Assembly: GCF_022664395.1 (NCBI RefSeq) | Contig: NZ_JAKRET010000005.1 | Coordinates: 1 to 64,000, forward strand | DNA: 64,000 nt | Source of the DNA: Sphingomonas lacusdianchii | Lineage (GTDB): Bacteria; Pseudomonadota; Alphaproteobacteria; Sphingomonadales; Sphingomonadaceae | Direction: 5' to 3' | Shown here: one piece after another, positions 1 through 8,304 of the stretch | Position numbering within the stretch: the stretch's first letter is position 1 | Layout: each line of letters begins with the position of its first letter | Notes under the pieces: generated by a model | The model's input: only the letters and a program-made list of their open reading frames with translations | What the model was told of the DNA's origin: nothing | Database searches by the model: none | Translations under genes and position numbers: made by a program

Positions 1-862
1 CGGAGCCACGTTCGCGCAGGGTTTCGCTATTCCGGTGCAATTCGGCGTTGGCGGTTTGCAGCTGACGCTCGCTGTTCGCCTGATCCGCAACGGCGTTCCT
101 CAGCCTCTCCGCCATGGCGTTATAGCCCTGTGCAAGTCGGTTAAATTCCTCGGATCCCATTGCCGTATCAATGCGCGCATCCTGCTCACCGTCACCCAAC
201 GCCGTCATGGCACGCATCATCGTCGCCAACGGCCGGCGGATAGCGCGGATCAGTAGTGCGAAGCTGCAGACAACCAGCAACGCAACCACGCCCCCTCCGA
301 TAATGGCGAGCCTCCGCCCGCTGGCGAGCCGCTTGGCTGCCGCGTCTTGACGGCTAGTCTGCAAAGCCCGCTCCTCGTCGAGGAAGCCACTAGCCCGGAC
401 GCTGATCGCATCCATCAGCTCACGTCCGCGACCACTGGCGACGATTGCTACCGCACCAGCAAAATCGCCATGACGCGCGAGGGTCAGGGGCTGCCGAAGG
501 AAGGTTGCCCGCTGCGTCATCAGAACCGCGATCTCACGAGCTCTTGCATGCTGTATAGGGTTGTCGCTCGTCTGCCGGATCGCAACGGCCATATTGCGCG
601 CCGAGCTTTCCACCCGCTCGGCAAACGACCGAGCGTAAGCTGGATTGCGCGTGATGATGAAGCCCCGCTGACCCGACTCCGCCTCGCGTAAATCACCTAA
701 CGCTGCTTCAGTCGTCTCAATCACCTCTGCTGAGTGTCCAGCCCACTCAAAACTTTGGCTGGTCTGTCGTGAGGCATCCACTAGGAGTCCGGCCAGCGAA
801 GCCAGTGCGATTAGGACAACGACGCCGATAGCGGCGATCCGGGCTGAAAGTGACGACAACAT
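1..862 (-). CDS. CHASE3-HAMP sensory protein, C-terminus cut off by window edge
   Basis: The reading frame runs on the minus strand from ATG at 862 and is still open at position 2, so about 287 residues are visible. Two membrane segments are seen: one near residues 8-30 (VVVLIALASLAGLLV) and one near 180-205 (VVALLVVCSFALLI). Between them is a periplasmic domain with the motif EAESGQRGFIITRNPAY, typical of CHASE3. After the second segment comes a HAMP linker (RAIRRPLATMMRAM, then FNRLAQGYNAMAERL) and the start of a coiled coil. The output domain lies outside the window, so it may be a histidine kinase, a chemotaxis receptor or a diguanylate cyclase. The topology and CHASE3/HAMP calls are firm; the signal is unknown. 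Confidence 0.8.
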   Translation of the reverse strand, partial: MLSSLSARIAAIGVVVLIALASLAGLLVDASRQTSQSFEWAGHSAEVIETTEAALGDLREAESGQRGFIITRNPAYARSFAERVESSARNMAVAIRQTSDNPIQHARAREIAVLMTQRATFLRQPLTLARHGDFAGAVAIVASGRGRELMDAISVRASGFLDEERALQTSRQDAAAKRLASGRRLAIIGGGVVALLVVCSFALLIRAIRRPLATMMRAMTALGDGEQDARIDTAMGSEEFNRLAQGYNAMAERLRNAVADQANSERQLQTANAELHRNSETLRERGS

Positions 863-1168
863 GGGTTTGGCCGTACCTGTCAGGCTTTAGCATCCCGTTA
901 CTCTGGCTGGCATCGTGCACACGAAAGTAGGGCGCTTTGGCCCAATCCAAGCGGTGAACGAACGTCCGGTTTCTGGCAGGCGTCGCAGGGGGCTAAGTGA
1001 CCGCTTCTGGGTCGTTGCGTAAGCAGTGACGGTAGTCCCTGTCATTCAGAACTCAGCGCGCGACGGAGGTGCCGCCCGCCTTGCCTGCGGCTCTCTGCGG
1101 TTGAAGTGCATGTTGCTACCCTCAATCGCATTGCATCATACCCGCGTAGTCCAGCGCGAACCGGGGCG
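863..1168. other. Intergenic gap without a supported gene
   Basis: No frame here has a convincing start, Shine-Dalgarno site or family resemblance. It contains a 20-base sequence (998-1017) that recurs at 1933-1952 with one mismatch, the kind of degenerate intergenic repeat also hinted at around 26.3 kb and 31.2 kb. Confidence 0.5.
998..1017 (+). repeat. Short dispersed repeat, copy 1
   Basis: TGACCGCTTCTGGGTCGTTG at 998-1017 matches TGACCGCTTCTGGGTCCTTG at 1933-1952 in 19 of 20 bases. Both copies lie in non-coding DNA flanking the low-GC patch. Function unknown; it looks like a decayed intergenic repeat, not a regulatory site. Confidence 0.45.
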
Positions 1169-1588
1169 TTAAGGCTTTAACACATATTGCGGATCAAATT
1201 CCGCATCGACGATGACGTACGATTTTCCTTGAGCGCTGGCTTGTTCAAGGGTCAAACCATCGTGGCGGAGCAAACGACCAGTTACGCAAATTCTACCATT
1301 CACGTTATGTTGCGTGAGCTTTGGGTCGATTACAAGTGATGTACTGCCCGCACCCTCGTATCGAACAGGCATTACGAACGTCCCATCTTCACGGGTTTGT
1401 ATCGTGTCAGGGTTCGGTTGAGAGTTGAGTAACAGGTAGCTGTTGTTGCGATAAACACTATCGCCACAGACTGTGAGTTTTTTATTGAAGTAGTAATGGG
1501 GTACACCCCCGACCGCAGCAGCATCTAACGGCGGCGGGATTTCTACCCATGCAAATACGATCAGGAGCATCGTAGACGATATAATCAT
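1169..1588 (-). CDS. Hypothetical membrane-anchored protein
   Basis: I do not recognise the family. The frame is open from 1696, but the better start is ATG at 1588: GAGG lies 8 bases upstream and the protein then begins with a hydrophobic signal-anchor (MIISSTMLLIVFAWV), giving 139 residues. The rest looks soluble, probably periplasmic and beta-rich, with two Cys (in LTVCGD and GRICVTG) that might form a disulfide. Base composition is clearly less GC-rich than the window average, like the next two genes, which suggests recent transfer. It has no clear operon partner; the next gene points the other way. Confidence 0.55.
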   Translation of the reverse strand: MIISSTMLLIVFAWVEIPPPLDAAAVGGVPHYYFNKKLTVCGDSVYRNNSYLLLNSQPNPDTIQTREDGTFVMPVRYEGAGSTSLVIDPKLTQHNVNGRICVTGRLLRHDGLTLEQASAQGKSYVIVDAEFDPQYVLKP

Positions 1589-2125
1589 GACGTACACCTC
1601 GTGAGCTTCCGACACTTCGGGCTTAAAGACGCCGACCATCAAAGAAGCGTCGATGCTCGTATGTAACATAGTTCGAGTGCTTCGGCTTGAAGTCAAGGCC
1701 GCCCTAGTGAGACGGTGTGCTCAAACGGTAGAGAACCCATTCTCCGCCGCGCCCATGTATTCCTGCGGTTTGGCGCGCCTTCAATACCCTCCAATGCGCG
1801 ACGCGATACCCGCGCCGTCTGTCCACCACCCATGCCGGACACCCGAGTGGCCGCCTCGGTTTTGCATGATGCTCCCTTTGATTGGGGGATGAACGAATGG
1901 CAGAAGCTGGGAAGCGAGCAGGGCATCCATGATGACCGCTTCTGGGTCCTTGGCGTGCAATCTTCTGTGAAGGGCATCCCAGAATTCGCGCAGAGCAGTT
2001 TCCGCTGTAGCAGCACCCAGACCAGCAGCGACCACTCCTTACCCGTGATGCCCAACGGAATATTTTGTAGGATACATGTAGGACTTTGCCAGCCATCTCC
2101 AAGAAATCAACAATGGAGAATGAAA
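1589..2125. other. Intergenic gap in the low-GC patch
   Basis: Several overlapping frames exist on both strands but none has a ribosome site or family resemblance, and the long plus-strand frame that continues into the HExxH gene lacks coding character before about 2120. Contains the second copy of the 20-base repeat (1933-1952). Confidence 0.45.
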
Positions 2126-3448
2126 ATGGCAATGGCCAAGGAAATGGTATCCGCTTCCAGGATGTACGGGACCGGATTGAACACGAGTGCTCTTGCAAGC
2201 CGTATAATTAACGAGGCAGGAGGAAGTCGCCTGCGGGTTAAAACTCTCCGAAACGAGGTGCAACAATACATAAATTCTACTGAATCTAGGCAACTTGATC
2301 AGTTGCTGTCGGACATGGGTTGGTATGAGATCGCCCTGCCGGCTGCTCCATCGATTCCAACGTTAGTGTTCCGAGTACCAGTGACGCCTAGCGACGCTGG
2401 CGCGCTGCAGTTTCCCCCCGCAGACGCGCCCTTGAGTGTAAAGCAGGCATTCTACACCAGTCAGGCCTACTATGATTATATGATGCGGCGCGCGCAGCAA
2501 ACTGCTCCGTACTCGGGCGGAAGGGACGCCATTTTTGACAGCTACGTTTTAGGAAATGTTCTTTCCTACCAAGGGCAGGCGAACATTCTGAACGCGAAAA
2601 GTTATCTTGCGAACATCGCGCAGTTCGAGCGCGATGAAATTGCTGCTCGCGTACGGACAGGTGCTCGAACGAACGGGTTTGAATTTACAGCAAACGAGGC
2701 AGCGGTCCTGGCATCGGGCGGTATCGTCAGCATTGCGCAACGGTCCGATGGCGTTTTCGTGAGTATCGACCAATACTTGTTCCCCAACGACATTCTAGTC
2801 AACGCGCCGACGGCCGTGCCACCTCTCGGCGTCGTCAGTCCAGGGATTGCAACTATGACGCTTGGCGGAGTGAGTTTTCTCCCTCTCTTTCAGAATGCAT
2901 CTGCTTCCAGCGAAGATCGCTACTCAGAACGATATCGAGATCTGTCAGTTGACGAAAAACAAGTGCTCCGTAGAGTATTTACCAGCATTTCAGATGCCAA
3001 TGTACTGCTTCATTTTGGTACCGATCCGGCACGGATGCCTTTTCTTGCGCGAAAGGCGTTCGAGAGCGGTGCGGGAGCAATCACTCTCGGGAACCATATC
3101 TACTTTTTCTCGCAACCTCGCAATATGTCGTTTGGCAACGACTTGCTCTTGCTGGTTCATGAAATGATGCACGTAGTGCAATATAGGCAATTTGGCATGC
3201 TGGAGGTATTCCGCCGTATCGCGCTGCAGGCCGCGACTTGTGGTTCGAATAACGCATACCAATATATTCGATTTGAACCGAATTTCAGTGTGCTTCCCCT
3301 TGAAAGTCGCGCGGAACTAGCCCAGCATTACGCAGGGTATCAATTGTATGGAATTCTACCATCCATGGTTGTGGACGGGGTGGTGGTCAACGTTACGGCA
3401 GCGCAATTGGAGCAGTATGCGGTTGGGAGCGGCCTTTTCGGCAAATAA
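2126..3448 (+). CDS. DUF4157-like (eCIS-core) zinc metalloprotease-like protein
   Basis: The frame is open from 1715, but ATG at 2126 is the likely start because GGAG at 2115-2118 sits 7 bases before it (ATG at 2120 is only 1 base away). That gives 440 residues with no signal peptide. Residues 345-349 form HEMMH followed by VVQ, the HExxH zinc site with the context seen in DUF4157 domains (AGAITLGNHIYFF..., then LLLLVHEMMHVVQ). DUF4157 domains are found in effectors and toxins, including cargo of extracellular contractile injection systems, but no injection machinery is visible here. The N-terminal 250 residues are unrecognised. A small lipoprotein gene overlaps its 3' end. Lower GC than the surrounding genome suggests acquisition. 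Protease activity is inferred from the motif only. Confidence 0.7.
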   Translation: MAMAKEMVSASRMYGTGLNTSALASRIINEAGGSRLRVKTLRNEVQQYINSTESRQLDQLLSDMGWYEIALPAAPSIPTLVFRVPVTPSDAGALQFPPADAPLSVKQAFYTSQAYYDYMMRRAQQTAPYSGGRDAIFDSYVLGNVLSYQGQANILNAKSYLANIAQFERDEIAARVRTGARTNGFEFTANEAAVLASGGIVSIAQRSDGVFVSIDQYLFPNDILVNAPTAVPPLGVVSPGIATMTLGGVSFLPLFQNASASSEDRYSERYRDLSVDEKQVLRRVFTSISDANVLLHFGTDPARMPFLARKAFESGAGAITLGNHIYFFSQPRNMSFGNDLLLLVHEMMHVVQYRQFGMLEVFRRIALQAATCGSNNAYQYIRFEPNFSVLPLESRAELAQHYAGYQLYGILPSMVVDGVVVNVTAAQLEQYAVGSGLFGK

Positions 3449-3800
3449 AGCCATAATCGGACTTTATTTGAGCGCAATTATCGCTGCATGCAATATGGGA
3501 GGAGAGGCCACTATTAAAGTGGTTTCTCCTTCAGAAATTTACGTCAGCATCGACAAGCCAGAACATATTTGCATAACATCTTTTTCTGTATCAAAAATTG
3601 GTCCGGATCGAGCAGTGAATGTGTGGCAGGTGTTTCGAAATACGGAAAGTAAGGTATGTATCGATCAGTTTCAAATTGGTAAAGTTCCAGGTGGTTTCAG
3701 AGGCGTCGGCGAACCGATTATCATGTCTACAGGCCGTTATGAAATTACCGCTCTAGGCGGTGAGTACGCCATTCGGCAATCGTTTGATGTGAACAATTAA
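3417..3800 (+). CDS. Small predicted lipoprotein overlapping the HExxH gene
   Basis: ATG at 3417 has GGAG 4 bases upstream and lies inside the last 32 bases of the preceding gene, so the two are probably translationally coupled. The 127-residue product starts MRLGAAFSANK, followed by a hydrophobic stretch ending in a lipobox-like LSAIIAAC, so it should be a lipid-anchored envelope protein after signal peptidase II cleavage. The mature part (about 100 residues) contains two more Cys and looks beta-rich; no family was recognised. Tight coupling to a putative toxic protease makes an immunity or chaperone role possible, but this is inference from position only. Confidence 0.6.
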   Translation: MRLGAAFSANKAIIGLYLSAIIAACNMGGEATIKVVSPSEIYVSIDKPEHICITSFSVSKIGPDRAVNVWQVFRNTESKVCIDQFQIGKVPGGFRGVGEPIIMSTGRYEITALGGEYAIRQSFDVNN

Positions 3801-4090
3801 GTCTTGCAAGGCGTGACCGTATCGGAGGATCGGCGATCTTCGACCGTGAAAGTGTCTGCAAGCGAGTTGGAGCCCGACCAAAAGGCGAGTAGGGCGTTTT
3901 CATCCAGTCGTGATGCGCCGTGGGTTGCGAAGACCACGGCGACCGCATGGGCTCGACCGACCCTGCTTTCCGGAGACATGACGGAAGCAGGTTGCGCTAT
4001 GCAAGCGACGGCACTGACGAGGAATGGGCAACCGTCGCGCCACTGCCGGTTCGAACGAGGTAGGTAGGCCGTCCATACCCGCACCGGGCA
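3801..4090. other. Gap between the lipoprotein gene and transposase remnant
   Basis: About 290 bases. A 95-codon minus-strand frame (3797-4084) is open here but has no Shine-Dalgarno site and no recognisable domain, so I do not call it a gene. Confidence 0.4.
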
Positions 4091-4237
4091 CAGGTGATGT
4101 GGCGCATCGTAGCATGGGTCAACCGATGCCGTCGCCTTGCCAAGGACTGCGAGACAACCATCGCTTCCTCCGAAGCATGGCGCCTCATCGGTTCCATCGG
4201 GCGACTGACGTCACGCAGCGCGAAGATCGAATTATGA
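4091..4237 (+). pseudogene. C-terminal remnant of an IS5-type transposase
   Basis: One plus frame ending at TGA 4235-4237 reads IVAWVNRCRRLAKDCETTI, then ASSEAWRLIGSIGRLTSR. This matches the usual C-terminal tail of IS5-like transposases (RRLAKDFE, then an Ala-rich helix and LLTRR). The frame is closed upstream by TAG at 4061 and no DDE domain precedes it, so only the tail survives. It is older debris than the intact element that starts 12 bases later. Confidence 0.6.
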
Positions 4238-4309
4238 GTCGGGCTCTTAGGGTCAGGACCCATTGATATGAGGATCGCGATCTGATTCAGGCTCTGCGAG
4301 GAGACCGGG

Positions 4310-4681
4310 ATGAGCGACCTTTTTTGGCTGACGGACGAGCAGATCGAGCGGCTGCGGCCGTTCTTTCCCAAGAGCCACGGCAAGCCGCGTGTCGATGACC
4401 GGCGGGTGCTCAGCGGCATCGTCTTCGTCAACCGCAACGGGCTGCGCTGGCGAGACGCGCCAAGCGCGTATGGTCCTCACAAGACGCTGAATAACCGGTG
4501 GAAGCGCTGGGGCGAGCGAGGCGTATTCACGCGCATGATGGAGGGGCTGGCGGCGGTCGATGCGGAGCCCAAGACCGTGATGATCGACGCGACCTACCTG
4601 AAGGCGCACCGCACGGCATCAAGCCTGCGGGTTAAAAAGGGGATCTCGGCCGCCTTATCGGCCGCACCAAAGGCGGCATGA
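4310..4681 (+). CDS. IS5-family transposase, OrfA (N-terminal part)
   Basis: 123 residues starting MSDLFWLTDEQIERLRPFFP, the typical helix-turn-helix and linker of this group, followed by VDDRRVLSGIVFVNRNGLRWRD and the first catalytic Asp in MIDATYLKAHRTA. ATG 4310 is preceded by a GGAG-like site. It ends just past the start of OrfB (ATGA overlap at 4678). An A5-G4 run at 4634-4642 is a good slippery site: a -1 shift there joins the frame to GDLGRLIGRTKGGMNTKLH, the conserved continuation, giving a full DDE transposase. Confidence 0.85.
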   Translation: MSDLFWLTDEQIERLRPFFPKSHGKPRVDDRRVLSGIVFVNRNGLRWRDAPSAYGPHKTLNNRWKRWGERGVFTRMMEGLAAVDAEPKTVMIDATYLKAHRTASSLRVKKGISAALSAAPKAA

Positions 4682-5067
4682 ACACAAAGCTCCATGCCAT
4701 CGCCGACGCGAACGGGAGGCCCTTGAGCTTCTTCATGACCGCGGGCCAGGTCAGCGACTACACCGGGGCGGCCGCGCTGCTTGATGACATGCCTGCGGCA
4801 CAGTGGCTGCTCGGTGATCGCGGCTACGACGCCGACTGGTTCCGCGACGCTCTCCAGGCCAAGGGCATTCAGCCCTGCATACCGGGTCGCAAATCCCGCA
4901 ACGAGCCGGTCCGATACGATAAGCGCCGATACCGGCGCCGCAGCCGCATTGAGATCATGTTTGGCCGCCTCAAGGACTGGCGCCGCGTCGCAACCCGCTA
5001 CGACCGCTGCCCGACCGCCTTCTTCTCCGCCATCGCCCTCGCTGCCACCATCATCTTCTGGCTGTAA
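4678..5067 (+). CDS. IS5-family transposase, OrfB (catalytic C-terminal part)
   Basis: 129 residues. Contains the second catalytic Asp in LLGDRGYDADWF and the third residue, Glu, in RRSRIEIMFGRLKDWRRV (Y-R-E-like signature). The C-terminus (FFSAIALAATIIFWL) is the family's usual end. Normally produced as a fusion with OrfA by -1 frameshifting; the internal ATG may be an artefact of gene calling and not a true start. Confidence 0.85.
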   Translation: MNTKLHAIADANGRPLSFFMTAGQVSDYTGAAALLDDMPAAQWLLGDRGYDADWFRDALQAKGIQPCIPGRKSRNEPVRYDKRRYRRRSRIEIMFGRLKDWRRVATRYDRCPTAFFSAIALAATIIFWL

Positions 5068-5163
5068 TCAACGAGTCCTGACCCTAGGGTCGAAACCTAA
5101 TCAGCCTCTTGAGGCATGCTGGTTTTCCTGATTCACTGGTGCGTGGATCAGGAGGAGTAAGGC

Positions 5164-5580
5164 ATGGCGCTGTTCTGGTTGTCGGATGAAGCGTGGGCAG
5201 CGATCGAGCCGCATCTGCCGAAGAACCAACCCGGCGCGCGGCGGGTTGACGACCGGCGGGTGATCTCGGGCATCGTGCATGTGCTGAAGGTTGGCTGCCC
5301 CTGGTGCGACTGCCCGGCCGATTACGGACCATCCACGACGATCTACAACCGGTTCAACCGCTGGTCGCGCCGTGGCTTCTGGCTCAAGCTGCTCGACGCG
5401 CTGGTGGATGCCGGTGTGGTTACAAAGAGCACCGCGATCGACAGCACCTACATCAAGGCGCAACGCGCGGCGTTCGGCGGAAAAGGGGGCGCCAGATCCA
5501 GGCGATTGGCCGTTCACGCGGTGGCTGGACGACCAAAATCCATGCGCTCACCGACGTTATCGGCCGTCCCTATGCCCTGA
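5164..5580 (+). CDS. IS5-family transposase OrfA (second element)
   Basis: 138 residues starting MALFWLSDEAWAAIEPHLPK, with VDDRRVISGIVHVLKVGCPW and the first catalytic Asp in TAIDSTYIKAQRAA. AGGAGGAGTAAGGC precedes the ATG. Residues after about 107 (ARSRRLAVHAV onward) are out-of-frame read-through: the conserved protein continues in the -1 frame. AAAAGGG at 5481-5487 fits an X XXY YYZ slippery heptamer. Confidence 0.8.
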   Translation: MALFWLSDEAWAAIEPHLPKNQPGARRVDDRRVISGIVHVLKVGCPWCDCPADYGPSTTIYNRFNRWSRRGFWLKLLDALVDAGVVTKSTAIDSTYIKAQRAAFGGKGGARSRRLAVHAVAGRPKSMRSPTLSAVPMP

Positions 5581-5915
5581 TGCTGACGGCCGGCAATGTC
5601 AGCGACGTGAAAGCGGCACCTGCACTCCTCGAACGGGCCGGTCGCATGCGTTACCTGTTGGCAGACAAGGGCTATGACGCCGACCGGCTGCGCCGTTCGC
5701 TACGTGACGCAGGAGCCGTTCCTGTCATTCCCGGACGGCGCAACCGGAAGCGCGTCATCCGATACAACAAGGAGCGCTACCGCGGCCGCCACCTGATCGA
5801 GAACGCCTTCTGCCGTCTCAAGGACTTTCGCCGTGTCGCCACCCGCTACGATCAACTCGCCGCCAACTTCCTCTCAGGCGTCGCCATCGCGACCGCGCTC
5901 GCATTCTGGCTCTGA
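5487..5915 (+). CDS. IS5-family transposase OrfB (second element), made by -1 frameshift
   Basis: The frame is open from 5304, but the family-like sequence starts only after the slippery site at 5481-5487 (GRSRGGWTTKIHALTDVIGR). Catalytic residues are visible: Asp in LLADKGYDADRL and Glu in HLIENAFCRLKDFRRVATRYD. The end (GVAIATALAFWL) is intact. No independent start codon with a ribosome site is present, so expression as an OrfA-OrfB fusion is expected. The 5' limit given is the frameshift point. Confidence 0.8.
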   Translation, partial: GRQIQAIGRSRGGWTTKIHALTDVIGRPYALMLTAGNVSDVKAAPALLERAGRMRYLLADKGYDADRLRRSLRDAGAVPVIPGRRNRKRVIRYNKERYRGRHLIENAFCRLKDFRRVATRYDQLAANFLSGVAIATALAFWL

Positions 5916-5944
5916 TTGAGTCTCGGCCCTAAGGGGTCCTAATT

Positions 5945-8287
5945 TTAATTGTTTCCCTGATTTCGGTCGTTCGCCATTGAATAGGGAGCTGCTGTGGGAT
6001 CAATAGCCCATGCCTTGTTTGGATACGGACCCATGACGAAATGCAGCGTGCCGCCGGCCATGATCTCGTCCTGCAACAACCAAGTTCGATCAAGCTTGCG
6101 ACCGTTCAGCATCGCCGACTGGATATACACGTTGGCGGCGCTGTTCGCGGGCGCCTCGACCACGAAGCGCCGACCGTTTTCTAGCGCCAGTTCGGACCGG
6201 CGGAACAGCGGCGACCCGATGACATATTGGTTCGCGCCGGGCGTGACCGGATAGAAGCCCAGCGCGCTGAACACATACCATGCCGAGGTCTGACCGTTAT
6301 CCTCGTCGCCCGGATAGCCATCGGGCTGCGCGGCATAGAGGCGACGCATGACGTTGCGGATATGCCACTGAGTCTTCCACGGCGCGCCGGCATAGTCGTA
6401 CAGATAGATCATGTGCTGGATCGGCTGATTGCCATGGGCGTAATTGCCCATGTTGACCACCTGCATCTCGCGGATTTCGTGAATGACCTGTCCGTAATAG
6501 CTTTCGTCGAACTTGGGCGGGCTGTCGAATACCTGATCGATCTTGGCGACGAACGCGCGGTCGCCACCCATCAGGTCGATCAGGCCGCGCACGTCCTGAA
6601 ACACCGACCAGCTATAGTGCATCGAATTGCCTTCGGTGAAGGCATCGCCCCATTTCAGCGGGTTGAACGGCGACTGGAAGCTGCCGTCCTGATTGCGCCC
6701 GCGCATCCAGCCGACACTGGGATCGAACAGCTTGCGATAATTCTGCGCCCGCGCACGGAACATCGCCGCGTCCTCGGTCTTGCCCAATGCTTCGGCGAGG
6801 CGCGCGATTGTGAAGTCGGCATAGGCGTATTCGAGGGTGCGGGCGGCGTTTTCCTTGATGCCGACGTCATAGGGGACGTAGCCGAGGCGGTTGTAATATT
6901 CGACGCCCTCGCGTCCGACCGCGCTGATCGTCTTGCCGTCCGCCGATTTGGGGCGGCCGACGCTGGTCGTCGCGTTCTTCTTGATCGCTTCGTACAGGGT
7001 TTCGATGTCGTAGCCGCGGATACCGTTCAGATACGCGTCCGCGATGTTCACCGCCGAATTCGACCCGATCATAACGTCGCGGTGGCCGGGGCTGGCCCAT
7101 TCGGGCAGCCAGCCGGATTCGCGATAGGTGTTGGCGAGGCCCTCCATGATCTCGCCATCGAGCTTGCGCTCCATGATCGTGAACAGCGGGAAGACGGCGC
7201 GGAACGTGTCCCAGAAACCGTTGTCGGTGAACATCGGACCCGGCAGCACCTGCCCGTTATAGGGGCTGTAGTGGACCATCTTCCCTGCGCGGTCATATTC
7301 GTGGAAGCGGCGCGGGAAGAGTTGCGTGCGATAGAGCGCCGAATAGAAGGTGCGGACATTGTCGAGGTCGGGATCGTCGACCTTGTAGCGGTTCAGCAGC
7401 GCCGACCAGGTCGCGCGCGCCTTCTCCTTCGTCGTGTCGAAGCTGTCGCGACCGAGTTCGCGGTCGAGGTTCAGCTGCGCCTGTTCGGCGCTGATGAAGG
7501 AGGAGGCGACGCGGACGTTCACCTGTTCGCCCCTGCGCGTCCGGAAGCCGATCAGCGCGCCGACGCGCTCGCCCTCGGCCCGGGTCACCCCCGGTCGGCG
7601 CTTGAAGCCATCGCCGAAGGTGTCGGCGACGGTGAAGTCGTGGTCGAATTCGAGGACGAAGTAGTTGCGGAAATTGGCGGGTACGCCGCCACTGTTGTTG
7701 CGGGCATAGCCGATGATCCGACGCTGCTTGGGCAGGATGGTGACCGCCGATCCCTTGTCGAATGCATCGAGCAGGATCCAGCTCTGGTCGCTTTCAGGAA
7801 AGGTGAAGCGGAATTGCGCGGCGCGTTCGGTCGGGGCGATTTCGACGGTGGTGTCGTAATCGGCAAGGTAGGCGCTGTAATAATAGGGGCGCGCTACCTC
7901 CGCCTTGTGCGAATACCACGACGCGCGATCGGCCTCGGCCAGTTTCGGCGCGCCGGTCATCGCCATCAGCGAGAAGGCGCCATAGTCGTTCATCCACGGA
8001 CTGGGCTGGTGCGTCTGCTTGAACCCCCACAGCTTGTTGTCGCGATAGCGGTACGCCCAGCCGTCACCGGCTTTATTGGTGGTCGGCGTCCAGAAGTTCA
8101 TGCCCCATGGCAGCGCGATCGCCGGATAGGTGTTGCCGTAGGACAGTTCGTAGGTGGAATCGGTCCCCATCAACGGGTTGACCAGATCGACCGGGTCGGC
8201 GCGGCGGTCCTGCGCGGTTGCCGGAGAGACGGGTGCGAGGATCAGCGCCAGCGCGGTGGCGGCGGCGGTCAGGCGGGGCAGGGCCAT
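5945..8287 (-). CDS. GH92 alpha-mannosidase, secreted (copy 1)
   Basis: 780 residues from ATG 8287, chosen because AGAGGA lies 8 bases upstream and a signal peptide follows (MALPRLTAAATALALILAPVSPATAQ). GH92 enzymes are calcium-dependent exo-alpha-mannosidases that invert configuration. Signatures are clear: NPLMGTDSTYELSYGNTYPA near the N-terminus, DNGFWDTFRAVFPL in the middle, and GDEDNGQTSAWYVFSALGFYP near the C-terminus. The proposed general acid Glu is E552 (in EGNSMHYSW) and the base pair D661/D663 (in GDED) is 109-111 residues further on, the spacing known for characterised alpha-1,2-mannosidases of this family. Likely periplasmic. It follows the ROK kinase gene by 17 bases. IS copy B ends just past the stop codon. 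Confidence 0.93.
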   Translation of the reverse strand: MALPRLTAAATALALILAPVSPATAQDRRADPVDLVNPLMGTDSTYELSYGNTYPAIALPWGMNFWTPTTNKAGDGWAYRYRDNKLWGFKQTHQPSPWMNDYGAFSLMAMTGAPKLAEADRASWYSHKAEVARPYYYSAYLADYDTTVEIAPTERAAQFRFTFPESDQSWILLDAFDKGSAVTILPKQRRIIGYARNNSGGVPANFRNYFVLEFDHDFTVADTFGDGFKRRPGVTRAEGERVGALIGFRTRRGEQVNVRVASSFISAEQAQLNLDRELGRDSFDTTKEKARATWSALLNRYKVDDPDLDNVRTFYSALYRTQLFPRRFHEYDRAGKMVHYSPYNGQVLPGPMFTDNGFWDTFRAVFPLFTIMERKLDGEIMEGLANTYRESGWLPEWASPGHRDVMIGSNSAVNIADAYLNGIRGYDIETLYEAIKKNATTSVGRPKSADGKTISAVGREGVEYYNRLGYVPYDVGIKENAARTLEYAYADFTIARLAEALGKTEDAAMFRARAQNYRKLFDPSVGWMRGRNQDGSFQSPFNPLKWGDAFTEGNSMHYSWSVFQDVRGLIDLMGGDRAFVAKIDQVFDSPPKFDESYYGQVIHEIREMQVVNMGNYAHGNQPIQHMIYLYDYAGAPWKTQWHIRNVMRRLYAAQPDGYPGDEDNGQTSAWYVFSALGFYPVTPGANQYVIGSPLFRRSELALENGRRFVVEAPANSAANVYIQSAMLNGRKLDRTWLLQDEIMAGGTLHFVMGPYPNKAWAIDPTAAPYSMANDRNQGNN

Positions 8288-8304
8288 GGGGGCGGTCCTC
8301 TTTC

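Larger units (their letters stand above)
4250..5084 (+). mobile_element. IS5-family (IS427-group-like) insertion sequence, copy A
   Basis: 835 bp bounded by imperfect inverted repeats: GGGTCAGGACCCATTGAT on the left and, on the opposite strand at the right end, GGGTCAGGACTCGTTGAT. TA flanks both sides (4248-4249 and 5085-5086), as expected for IS427-type elements that duplicate TA. It carries two overlapping transposase frames. Both ends and both frames appear intact, so it could be active. Confidence 0.85.
5087..5929 (+). mobile_element. IS5-family (IS427-group-like) insertion sequence, copy B
   Basis: 843 bp directly abutting the first element; the TA at 5085-5086 is shared by both. Terminal inverted repeats are GGGTCGAAACCTAATCAG (left) and GGGCCGAGACTCAATCAG (right, opposite strand), 14 of 18 matching, and TA follows at 5930-5931. 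The transposase is related to copy A but clearly different, so this is not a tandem duplication. The right end lies only 15 bases from the stop codon of the first GH92 gene. Confidence 0.85.

Noticed and set aside
1715..2125. Extended N-terminus for the HExxH gene starting at 1715
   Set aside because: No ribosome site at 1715 and the first 135 codons lack coding character; ATG 2126 has a well-spaced GGAG.
3797..4084. Minus-strand frame of 95 codons
   Set aside because: No Shine-Dalgarno site, no family resemblance and overlaps transposase debris.
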